A stretch of DNA of 6,755 nucleotides, taken from assembly GCA_049889495.1 (NCBI GenBank), contig JBMHDH010000060.1:1-6755 (forward strand), read 5' to 3'. Within the stretch, counting starts at the first letter, position 1; every line of letters starts with the position of its first letter. Below are positions 1 through 5,747 of this stretch, one piece after another. The notes beneath the pieces are model-generated. The model saw only the letters and a program-made list of their open reading frames with translations, did not search any database and had not been told where the DNA came from. This DNA is from UBA685 sp049889495. GTDB lineage: Bacteria; Pseudomonadota; Alphaproteobacteria; Puniceispirillales; Puniceispirillaceae. The translations under genes and the position numbers were made by a program.

Positions 1-152
1 ATATGGTATCAGGCAAAGCCACCAGCTTTGTGGGGCCGATGATATATGGCTGGCTTGTGCTGGCCACAGATAATGAGCGTGCTGGCATGGGGGTTGTGGT
101 CGCTTTGATTTTGCTTGGCTTTATCCTATTGCCCAAAGCGACAAAATCGTAA
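1..152 (+). CDS. MFS transporter, UMF1 (Atg22-like) family, C-terminal fragment
   Basis: This is the 3' end of a gene that begins outside the window: 49 complete codons in the frame starting at base 3, ending in TAA at 150-152. The peptide begins with a GKATSFVGPMIYG segment, then a short charged loop (DNERAG), a hydrophobic helix rich in V, L and I (about residues 31-43), and a short basic tail. A Gly-Lys-Ser/Ala-x-x-Phe-x-Gly-Pro helix followed by a 'Gln/Glu-Arg-Ala/Ile-Gly' loop and a last helix is how UMF1/Atg22-like major facilitator proteins usually end. This is a recognition from memory over a short fragment, so the substrate cannot be stated. It converges on ccrM: only 24 bases (153-176) lie between the two stop codons, and I see no convincing terminator hairpin there. 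Confidence 0.65.
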   Translation, partial: MVSGKATSFVGPMIYGWLVLATDNERAGMGVVVALILLGFILLPKATKS

Positions 153-176
153 AAGCACGTGATAAGGCACAACCAA

Positions 177-1280
177 TTAAGCAGAAAAATTCTCAGCGCG
201 TAATTTGGCGCGCAGCTCATCAAGCACGACTGCTTTGCCATCTTGTTCAACATGCCAGAACGTCCAGCCATTACAGCTTGGGGCATCTTGTAATTGTGCG
301 CCAAGCGTATGGATTGTCCCTGCCATATCCTTGCCACCCCGCTTTTTCAAGGCCTTTAGCGTGCCATCAGCACAGACTTGCGCTGAGAAGCGGCGCTTTT
401 GATCAAAGATTTTGTCACCAACACCAATCCAGCCGCGTTCTACCAGCGCCCCAAATGGCACACGTGGTTCTGCTTTTTTGGTCTTGGTATCAAGCAGTTG
501 TGAATCTGTCACAGGCGCAACCGCAGCAATACGCTTTTTCGCGACCTCTACATAGGCTGCATCTTGCTCAATGCCAATGAAATGACGGCCAAGCTTCTTT
601 GCAACAGCGCCTGTTGTACCTGTGCCAAAGAATGGGTCTAGCACCACATCGCCGCGCTTTGTTGAAGATAGGATAACACGTGCTAATAAATTTTCAGGCT
701 TTTGCGTCGGATGGGCTTTTTTGCCATCACTACCTTTGATACGCTCAGCGCCTGTGCAAAGAGGCAATGTCCAATCAGAGCGCATCTGCAAGCCTTCATT
801 CAAAGCCTTCATCGCTTCATAATTAAAAGTGTATTTTGAGGATTCTGATTTCGACGCCCAAATCAAAGTTTCATGCGCATTCGTAAAACGACGCCCTCTG
901 AAATTTGGCATCGGATTGGTTTTGCGCCACACCACATCATTTAACATCCAATAGCCAAGATCTTGTAATTGGACGCCAAGACGGAAAATATTGTGATAAG
1001 AGCCGATCACCCAAATCGCACCATGTGGCTTTAGAATACGGCGGCATTCGCTGAGCCACGCTTTGCACATGGTATCATAGGCCGCAAAGCTATCGAACTG
1101 ATCCCATTCATCATCAACCGCATCCACAAGCGATTGATCAGGGCGGTGCAACGCGCCAGATAATTGCAGATTATAAGGCGGATCGGCAAAGACAAGATCA
1201 ACAGATTCATCAGGCAGTTTTTTCAACTGCGCGATACAATCACCATGATGAATCACATCTTTTTTCAAATCACTACTCAT
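177..1280 (-). CDS. ccrM: CcrM-type DNA adenine N6-methyltransferase (GANTC)
   Basis: This enzyme transfers a methyl group from S-adenosylmethionine to the adenine of GANTC; in alphaproteobacteria this marks replication and cell-cycle stage. From the ATG at 1280 it has 367 residues, close to Caulobacter CcrM (358). The order is that of beta-class methyltransferases: catalytic motif DPPY at 33-36, then the TRD-side segment with VIGSYHNIFR (91-100) and NPMPNF (122-127), HPTQKP (190-195), and the SAM-binding DPFFGTGTTG (215-224). Residues about 270-367 are the C-terminal CcrM/RAMA-type domain with CNGWTFWH (336-343), needed for DNA recognition in the family. A TTG at 1286 is in frame two codons upstream. 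An AGGG lies 5 bases before that TTG and 11 before the ATG, so the start is not fully settled; I prefer ATG. The gene is last of the minus-strand run but sits 229 bases from rnhB with its own apparent regulatory region. It keeps all key motifs. Confidence 0.96.
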   Translation of the reverse strand: MSSDLKKDVIHHGDCIAQLKKLPDESVDLVFADPPYNLQLSGALHRPDQSLVDAVDDEWDQFDSFAAYDTMCKAWLSECRRILKPHGAIWVIGSYHNIFRLGVQLQDLGYWMLNDVVWRKTNPMPNFRGRRFTNAHETLIWASKSESSKYTFNYEAMKALNEGLQMRSDWTLPLCTGAERIKGSDGKKAHPTQKPENLLARVILSSTKRGDVVLDPFFGTGTTGAVAKKLGRHFIGIEQDAAYVEVAKKRIAAVAPVTDSQLLDTKTKKAEPRVPFGALVERGWIGVGDKIFDQKRRFSAQVCADGTLKALKKRGGKDMAGTIHTLGAQLQDAPSCNGWTFWHVEQDGKAVVLDELRAKLRAENFSA

Positions 1281-1329
1281 AGCCAAATAAGCCCTATTTC
1301 ATTCGTTGTTGTTACCAAGAAACATCAAG

Positions 1330-1334
1330 GAATC
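1330..1334. promoter_or_regulatory. GANTC methylation site in ccrM leader
   Basis: The plus strand reads GAATC (GATTC on the coding strand), a CcrM target. It is the only GANTC I found between rnhB and ccrM. It lies about 50 bases upstream of the ccrM ATG and about 16 bases downstream of the TATAAT-like box at 1350-1355, so it would fall in the early transcribed leader. In Caulobacter, GANTC sites near the ccrM promoter make its transcription sensitive to methylation state. The same role here is inferred. Confidence 0.5.
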
Positions 1335-1349
1335 ACTATAAGTCAATGA

Positions 1350-1390
1350 ATTATATGAATTTTTTTAACAAACACTATATGTTGTGTTTG
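1350..1390 (-). promoter_or_regulatory. Putative ccrM promoter with overlapping inverted repeat
   Basis: On the minus strand a perfect TATAAT occupies 1355-1350, with no good -35 hexamer 16-18 bases upstream (the position holds a sequence near ATAGTG). Instead, a perfect inverted repeat, CAAACAC at 1369-1375 and GTGTTTG at 1384-1390 with an 8-base spacer, covers the -35 region. A poor -35 covered by a dyad suggests an activator-dependent or repressed promoter. Predicted initiation near 1343 would give a leader of about 60 bases. I see no full CtrA box (TTAA-N7-TTAA). This is inferred from sequence only. Confidence 0.35.
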
Positions 1391-1461
1391 AACGCTGCAA
1401 AAACAAACCTTATCTTGTAATGCCTCATCAGGCTCTCACGCCGTCACGCAAAATGCGCTAC

Positions 1462-1495
1462 CCCATATTTGCTGTTTCGCATCTATGGGTTTTTT
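1462..1495 (+). terminator. Weak plus-strand terminator-like hairpin
   Basis: CCCATA (1462-1467) can pair with TATGGG (1484-1489) across a 16-base loop, followed directly by TTTTTT (1490-1495). The stem is only 6 base pairs and half A/T, so it is weak. It points along the plus strand, where no established gene lies upstream; the only candidate is a 24-codon reading frame at 1346-1420. Confidence 0.2.
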
Positions 1496-1509
1496 AAAGG
1501 CGCATGGCA

Positions 1510-2202
1510 TCAGCTAGATGGCAATCTTTTCTTGATGGGGGCAAAAGATCTGCGGTGGTGGGGGGTGATCCCATGCCTATCAAGGCCCTGCTGATGGGCT
1601 TTGGTGCCATAGCCTTGATTACTATCCCACCCGTAATGGGGATAGTCGCTATGCAACTCTGCCATGATCGCATCTCTTGTTTGTTTGGCAATCAGTGACG
1701 CTGCTGCAATCGATAAAATACGCCCATCGCCCTTTACATAGGCTGTGGCAGGATATTGAAGCGGCGGCACAAGGTTACCATCGACCAATACAGCGCCAAT
1801 TTGGCACGTGCCCGCCATCGCCAACCCAAGCGGATCTATCTGCAATAACCGCTTTGCTAGCCTATCAACTGCGCGACCCATAGCCGCAAAATTGGCTGGC
1901 AAAATACCAAGCGTGTCAATCTCATCGACAGATGCGGTTGCTGCCTCAAAATCATGAAACCCGCGGTCATGCAAATCACGTAATTGCGCTTCGATATCAC
2001 TGCGTTTTTTGGCACTAATCTTTTTGCTGTCATGTAGGCCTTTTGGCATTTTATCCTGAGACCGAGGGTCAATCCAAAAGGCAGCAGCACATACAGGACC
2101 TGCCCATGGGCCGCGCCCTGCCTCATCCACGCCAATGATATAGCCTTTTGAAAGCAGGCTCTCTTCGATGCGATAATCAGGAAAAGACTGTGCGGCGGTC
2201 AT
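1510..2202 (-). CDS. rnhB: Ribonuclease HII
   Basis: RNase HII cuts the RNA strand of RNA-DNA hybrids and nicks 5' of single ribonucleotides embedded in DNA, starting ribonucleotide excision repair in the cytoplasm. The 230-residue length is normal for the family. The first catalytic block VDEAGRGPWAGPV spans 25-37 (acidic pair D26, E27). Next come HDSKKIS (57-63), VDGN with D141, and KGDGR with D159, completing the four-acid metal site by comparison with E. coli D16, E17, D108 and D126. The C-terminal part carries AAASLIAKQTRD (166-177), YGWDSNQGYGT (190-200) and HHRRSF (215-220), all typical. The loop before VDGN (about 126-136) looks a few residues longer than in E. coli. The ATG at 2202 lies 4 bases after the moaB stop with no strong ribosome site, suggesting translational coupling. 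The position just upstream of ccrM fits a genome-maintenance role. Confidence 0.96.
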   Translation of the reverse strand: MTAAQSFPDYRIEESLLSKGYIIGVDEAGRGPWAGPVCAAAFWIDPRSQDKMPKGLHDSKKISAKKRSDIEAQLRDLHDRGFHDFEAATASVDEIDTLGILPANFAAMGRAVDRLAKRLLQIDPLGLAMAGTCQIGAVLVDGNLVPPLQYPATAYVKGDGRILSIAAASLIAKQTRDAIMAELHSDYPHYGWDSNQGYGTKAHQQGLDRHGITPHHRRSFAPIKKRLPSS

Positions 2203-2206
2203 CAGA

Positions 2207-2758
2207 TCATGATGGCTTTCGTGCCTGTATGCCCTGTTCGGTCAAACGCGGCATGATCTCGACGAAATTGCACGGGCGGTGACGATAATCAAGCTGATGG
2301 ACAAGCAAATCATCCCAGGCATCACGGCAAGCAGATGGCGAGCCTGGCAAGCCAAATAAATAGGTGCCACCTGCCACACCTGCCAGCGCGCGGCTTTGCA
2401 AGGTGGATGTGCCAATTTTCTGGAAAGACAAAAAGCGGAACATTTCACCAAAGCCTTCAATTTCCTTCTCAAAGACAGCGCGCAATGCTTCAGGGGTCAC
2501 ATCACGACCTGTTAGGCCTGTCCCACCTGTGGAAATAACAACATCACATTGCCTATCTGAAATTAGGGCCTTCAGACTTGTGATGATGTCCGCTTCATCA
2601 TCTTTGACAATCTCACGGCTATGCAATTTATGACCTGCCTCTTGCAAACGCGCGGCCAGCAAATCGCCTGACTTATCATCCTCTAATGTGCGGCTATCTG
2701 AGACAGTTATCACTGCGATAGACACAGGCACAAAATCACGTGTGGTATCAATCCCCAT
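2207..2758 (-). CDS. moaB: Molybdenum cofactor biosynthesis protein B (MoaB/MogA family)
   Basis: MoaB/MogA-family proteins bind molybdopterin and, in MogA-type members, adenylylate it before molybdenum insertion. Whether MoaB itself does this varies between species. The protein has 183 residues from the ATG at 2758 (E. coli MoaB is about 170). Visible motifs are TVSDSR (18-23), STGGTGLTGRDVTPEA (76-91, with D86 in the position of the conserved Asp) and FGLPGSPSACRDAWDDLL (135-152). The single short domain with an MoaB-like C-terminal end (FVEIMPRL, 165-172) favours MoaB over MoeA. An in-frame GTG at 2767 would add three residues, but it overlaps the AGGAG ribosome site (2767-2771), so ATG at 2758, spaced 8 bases from AGGAG, is the better start. 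The gene starts 32 bases after the transglycosylase stop and ends 4 bases before rnhB, so all three are likely one transcript. I see no other molybdenum cofactor gene nearby. Confidence 0.92.
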   Translation of the reverse strand: MGIDTTRDFVPVSIAVITVSDSRTLEDDKSGDLLAARLQEAGHKLHSREIVKDDEADIITSLKALISDRQCDVVISTGGTGLTGRDVTPEALRAVFEKEIEGFGEMFRFLSFQKIGTSTLQSRALAGVAGGTYLFGLPGSPSACRDAWDDLLVHQLDYRHRPCNFVEIMPRLTEQGIQARKPS

Positions 2759-2766
2759 GATGATCA

Positions 2767-2771
2767 CTCCT
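2767..2771 (-). promoter_or_regulatory. moaB ribosome binding site
   Basis: The minus strand reads AGGAG here, 8 bases before the ATG at 2758. This decides the start codon, because the longer GTG start at 2767-2765 would sit on the Shine-Dalgarno sequence itself. Confidence 0.7.
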
Positions 2772-2790
2772 ATCAGCTTGGATGTGCGAC

Positions 2791-4620
2791 TTACTCTGCT
2801 GTGGCCTTTGATACTAACAGACGTGTATCAACAGCGCTATGATCTGTGACATGGGCGCGCAAAGCAGGGGTCTTTTGGTCAAATTGCGTGCGGTACATCC
2901 ATAGATTGGTCAAAACCGCTTTCACATAAATACGTGTCTCTCTGGCAGGAAGCGATTCCACAAATAGCATCATATCATCTTTATGCTTCATGCCTTTGAG
3001 CCATTTATTCAGATTGCCAGGCCCGCCATTATAAGCAGCAAGCATCTTAGCCAAATTATTATCAACCACAGGTTCATCAAGCAGATGCTGGATATATTGC
3101 TGACCTAATTGGATATTAAAATTGGGGTCATATAATTTATGGCGCTCTGTTGTACGCAATTTGCGGTTTTTGGTGATAAAGGCTGCGGTGGCTGGCATGA
3201 TTTGCATCATCCCTGCGGCTTTTGCACGGCTTTTGGCGCCTGCTGAAAAACCAGATTCTTTGCGAATGATGGCAAAAACCAAAGCTTCATCAACATATAG
3301 TTCTGTATCAAGCGCAAGACGCGGATAAAGACCGCCTAGAATTTCTTCACCTGTTTCATATTTGTGATAATCAGAAACACGAAAAGCCAGATCAGCCATA
3401 CCCTGTGCGACAGCAAAGCTGATAAGCTCTTTGCGCAAGCGCTCTGGCATCTCTTTATAAAGATAGCGGATTTCGCGCGAGGCTTCATAATAATTGCCAA
3501 GCTGCAGCATCGCCAGCGCCCGACGACCGCCTTTTTGGCGCAAAAGCCAGCCAAGCAAATCCTCTTGTGCTTCTGGCAGGCTAAAATCAACAAGATTGGT
3601 CTGGCCTGTTAATTGCATCGCCATCACCCCGTAATAGGTGGTGGGATAAGACAGCGCGATATCAAGATAAGATAGCGCAAGCGGCACATCACCATCACGC
3701 ATGAAAGCGCGATAAGACCAATAGGCCGCCCCTGCACGAAGCGGGGCTGGCGCATCTTCGATCTCAGCAAGCGTAATGAAAAAGCTTTTGGCAAGCGGAT
3801 ATTGGCTGTCTCGCCATGCCGCTAGACCACCCGCCCAATAGCCCATCCATGCTTTCTGTCTGCCAGCGCCAATCGCATGACGCGCTGCGCGAATGGCTTT
3901 TTGATCAAGCCCAAAAATAAAATAGGCATGCGCAATCTCACCACGTAATTGGCCTTCTTCTATTTTGGTTAAATAGCGCAAGGTTGAAGGCTCTGAGAGA
4001 TAGGCGTTACCTGCTGTTGGCGCGCGACTTCTGATAAAGCGACGCACTTTTGAAGCAATAGCGCGTGTCTGGCGCGGTGAAATACGCCCCGCGCTAGATT
4101 GCGGAATACGGGCACGATAGCTATGTAAATCAGAATGGCCAATCCCGTTTAAATAGCCCTTTTTCGGTGCTTTTGGCATCTTGGCATTGGCTGGTTTCCG
4201 CTTTTTTGCCAGCCAGCTGATACGGCTAGCAGCAGGGTGATCATTATAATGACTAAGCCAATTTGATAATTCTTTGAAACTCGAACGCCACGCTGTTGGA
4301 TGCAAATATTTTTGCGATAACACATGGCCCATCAATAACGGGTTATCAACATCTGGGATAATTTTCGCCGCTGTTTTGATATTGCCTGCTTCTTGTAGGT
4401 CAAAAATATCTTGATACAGCAGCACATCCGCATCAGATAAGATTTTCAACCTAGGATCATCTAGCGCCACTGCGTTTGCTGGCATGATGGTTGTAAACAG
4501 AGCAAAAAGGCCACCCAAAAAGCTGGCAAACAACTTGCCAAAAACACGGGCAAACAACTCGGCAAAATAAGAGCGCAAGCAAAAGCGATTATGACAAAAT
4601 TTCACGATATCGAATGCCAT
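2791..4620 (-). CDS. Soluble lytic murein transglycosylase (Slt70-like)
   Basis: This periplasmic enzyme would cleave the MurNAc-GlcNAc bond of peptidoglycan, forming 1,6-anhydro-MurNAc ends. It has 609 residues. Residues 1-50 form an unusually long signal peptide with a basic start, a hydrophobic run (about 29-45) and a likely cut after PANA (47-50). A long, mostly helical middle (about 55-430) resembles the superhelical U-domain of Slt70, with a Lys/Arg-rich stretch at about 138-200. The catalytic SLT domain follows: IIRKESGFSAGAKS (451-464) with catalytic E455, AAGMMQIMPATA (468-479), AAYNGGPGNLNKW (528-540) and ETRIYVKAVLTNLW (561-574). An AAGG lies 6 bases before the ATG at 4620, supporting this start. 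The gene lies 53 bases after the glycosylase stop and 32 before moaB, consistent with one operon. The signal peptide is enlarged by 24-base tandem repeats. The family is certain; the exact physiological role is not. Confidence 0.93.
   Translation of the reverse strand: MAFDIVKFCHNRFCLRSYFAELFARVFGKLFASFLGGLFALFTTIMPANAVALDDPRLKILSDADVLLYQDIFDLQEAGNIKTAAKIIPDVDNPLLMGHVLSQKYLHPTAWRSSFKELSNWLSHYNDHPAASRISWLAKKRKPANAKMPKAPKKGYLNGIGHSDLHSYRARIPQSSAGRISPRQTRAIASKVRRFIRSRAPTAGNAYLSEPSTLRYLTKIEEGQLRGEIAHAYFIFGLDQKAIRAARHAIGAGRQKAWMGYWAGGLAAWRDSQYPLAKSFFITLAEIEDAPAPLRAGAAYWSYRAFMRDGDVPLALSYLDIALSYPTTYYGVMAMQLTGQTNLVDFSLPEAQEDLLGWLLRQKGGRRALAMLQLGNYYEASREIRYLYKEMPERLRKELISFAVAQGMADLAFRVSDYHKYETGEEILGGLYPRLALDTELYVDEALVFAIIRKESGFSAGAKSRAKAAGMMQIMPATAAFITKNRKLRTTERHKLYDPNFNIQLGQQYIQHLLDEPVVDNNLAKMLAAYNGGPGNLNKWLKGMKHKDDMMLFVESLPARETRIYVKAVLTNLWMYRTQFDQKTPALRAHVTDHSAVDTRLLVSKATAE
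4501..4572. repeat. Three 24-base tandem repeats in the transglycosylase signal peptide
   Basis: The units are 4501-4524, 4525-4548 and 4549-4572. The last two are near-identical over their first 19 bases (GGCAAACAACTTGCCAAAA against GGCAAACAACTCGGCAAAA); the first unit is more diverged. On the coding strand they give an 8-residue periodicity, LFARVFGK, LFASFLGG, LFALF, that builds the hydrophobic core of the signal peptide. The period is a multiple of three, so the frame is kept. Confidence 0.7.
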
Positions 4621-4673
4621 AATAAGCCTTGATGAAAAAATTGGGATAATTATGCCACATAGTTATGAGGTAA

Positions 4674-5573
4674 TCATTGCGCCAATTCAAGAGCCTTGCG
4701 ACGCAAAAGCAATAAATCTTTAAAGACAAAGTTTTTGTGATGTGGGGCACGCAATAAGTAGCCCGGATGCAAACACGGCAATAAGGGCACAGTCACATCA
4801 GCATGACCAGTGAGGCGATAATCAAAAAACTTGCCGCGCAATTTCATGATGCCGTCTTGTGTTTGCAGCAACATTTTTGTCGATGTGCCGCCTAGCGCCA
4901 AAATCACATCAGGGGCTACAAGCTGAACATGCTTTTCAACAAAAGGACGCATCATTTCGACCTCTTCCTCTGTCGGGGTGCGATTGCCAGGGGGACGCCA
5001 TGGCATGATATTGGTGATATAGACAGATTGCCTATCAAGCCCCACAGAAGCGAGCATTTGGTCAAGCAACTGACCTGCGCTGCCAACAAAGGGGACACCC
5101 ATCCTATCTTCATCCTTGCCAGGCGCCTCGCCAATAATCATGATTTTGGCCTGTGCATTCCCATCACAAAACACAAGATTGCTTGCGGTGCGTTTTAACT
5201 CACATTTATCAAAATCAGCCAAAGCCTGTTTGAGGCCATCTATCGTTGTGATAGCCCCCATATCATCTATCGTCTCTTTATTAGGGTTTTCCATGGGTGA
5301 TGCTTGTGGCATGGCTGGCGCAGATGCTTTTAAGGGCGCTTGTGCTCCTATTTGGGCTGTTTGCTGCTCAGGCTCTGGCATTTGATCTGGCATTGGATTT
5401 GGCATTGGCGCTGTGGTCATTTGGGCCGCTAATTCTGCCATTGTCACGCGCCAAGCATCACTATCTTTGGGGTTATCAATCAACGCATCAGCGCAGCCTG
5501 TTTCCACCTGCCAAGAAAGTGCTTGTAAAAGTGCCTCTTTATTCATCTCTTCGATTGTCAAGATTTCTTCCAT
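4674..5573 (-). CDS. Family-4-like uracil-DNA glycosylase lacking Fe-S cysteines
   Basis: This enzyme would remove uracil from DNA to start base-excision repair. The 299 residues comprise an N-terminal helical segment (about 12-50) common in alphaproteobacterial homologues, a Met/Pro/Gln-rich linker (about 53-100), and the catalytic domain (about 108-299). Visible motifs are GEAPGKDED (148-156), PFVGSAGQLL (161-170), ITNIMPWRPPGNRTP (186-200), LALGGTST (225-232) and HPGYLLR (269-275, usually HPSYLLR or HPAYLLR). Family 4 enzymes normally carry four Fe-S cysteines. Here C124 remains, but the second position is K127 (CELK), the third is W192 and the fourth is M208, so a normal 4Fe-4S cluster is not expected. 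From memory, an Fe-S-free, family-4-related class is known in Bradyrhizobium; this may belong to it. The start at 5573 lacks a clear ribosome site; M11 (ATG at 5543) is an alternative. It is first in the minus-strand run and divergent from the ETF-ubiquinone oxidoreductase. Confidence 0.9.
   Translation of the reverse strand: MEEILTIEEMNKEALLQALSWQVETGCADALIDNPKDSDAWRVTMAELAAQMTTAPMPNPMPDQMPEPEQQTAQIGAQAPLKASAPAMPQASPMENPNKETIDDMGAITTIDGLKQALADFDKCELKRTASNLVFCDGNAQAKIMIIGEAPGKDEDRMGVPFVGSAGQLLDQMLASVGLDRQSVYITNIMPWRPPGNRTPTEEEVEMMRPFVEKHVQLVAPDVILALGGTSTKMLLQTQDGIMKLRGKFFDYRLTGHADVTVPLLPCLHPGYLLRAPHHKNFVFKDLLLLRRKALELAQ
5374..5409. repeat. Three 12-base repeats in the glycosylase linker
   Basis: TCTGGCATTTGA (5374-5385), TCTGGCATTGGA (5386-5397) and TTTGGCATTGGC (5398-5409) follow each other without gaps. 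On the coding strand they encode a Met-Pro-rich string (PMPN, PMPD, QMPE; residues about 57-68) in the flexible linker between the N-terminal segment and the catalytic domain. The frame is kept, so expansion or contraction would only change linker length. Confidence 0.75.
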
Positions 5574-5744
5574 CTGGCATTTTTCATTTGTGTAATCGGT
5601 CTAATGGTGACATAGACAGAACAAAGGGTAAATTCAATAATTGTATCAGCAATGACAATTTTGAATCCAAGGGTGTAATTTTATAATGACATTGCTTTTT
5701 TGCATAAATAGACAAGAGCAGTCATAAGCAATGAATGAGGTCGA
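5574..5744. other. Divergent intergenic region, glycosylase / ETF-QO
   Basis: This 171-base spacer must serve both divergent genes. On the plus side it holds a TATAAT box and a GANTC (5661-5687). On the minus side TTGAAT (about 5636-5631), 17 bases, then TATGTC (about 5613-5608) is a possible weak promoter for the glycosylase gene. A GCAATG motif occurs at 5649-5654 and 5728-5733 on the plus strand and at 5690-5695 on the minus strand, which could be protein-binding half-sites or chance. Confidence 0.45.
5659..5687 (+). promoter_or_regulatory. Putative ETF-QO promoter with GANTC at -35
   Basis: A perfect TATAAT lies at 5682-5687. Upstream, TTTTGA (5659-5664) is spaced 17 bases away and TTGAAT (5661-5666) is spaced 15; either could be the -35 element. 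A GAATC (5663-5667), a CcrM target, overlaps both. Predicted initiation near 5694 gives a leader of about 50 bases. This is a sequence-based inference. Confidence 0.45.
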
Positions 5745-5747
5745 ATG

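Larger units (their letters stand above)
1281..1509. other. rnhB-ccrM intergenic region
   Basis: This 229-base, A/T-rich gap is the longest non-coding stretch in the window. It holds the putative ccrM promoter and dyad (1350-1390), one GANTC (1330-1334), a small GCCT-CATC-AGGC hairpin (1422-1433), a CGCA-AAA-TGCG palindrome (1447-1457), and a plus-strand stem CCCATA/TATGGG followed by six T (1462-1495). I see no hairpin with a T-run on the minus strand just after the rnhB stop, so read-through from rnhB into ccrM cannot be excluded. Confidence 0.6.

Noticed and set aside
1350..1380. CtrA binding box near the ccrM promoter
   Set aside because: A TTAA half-site is present at 1365-1368, but no second TTAA lies 7 bases away in either direction, so the consensus is not met.
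1504..1698. Plus-strand open frame of 64 codons antisense to rnhB
   Set aside because: It overlaps the strongly conserved C-terminal part of rnhB on the other strand and shows no recognisable motif or ribosome site.
3336..3612. Overlapping open frames on both strands inside the transglycosylase gene
   Set aside because: They are Lys/Arg- and Cys-rich or low-complexity frames inside a conserved coding sequence, as expected for shadows.
5297..5686. Plus-strand open frame of 129 codons with hydrophobic repeats
   Set aside because: It is the shadow of the glycosylase linker repeats and the intergenic region. The hydrophobic Leu-Ala string is only the antisense reading of the Met-Pro repeats.
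5649..5701. Terminator formed by GCAATG and CATTGC followed by six T
   Set aside because: The stem is 6 base pairs with a 35-base loop that contains the best -10 box, and no plus-strand gene ends just upstream.
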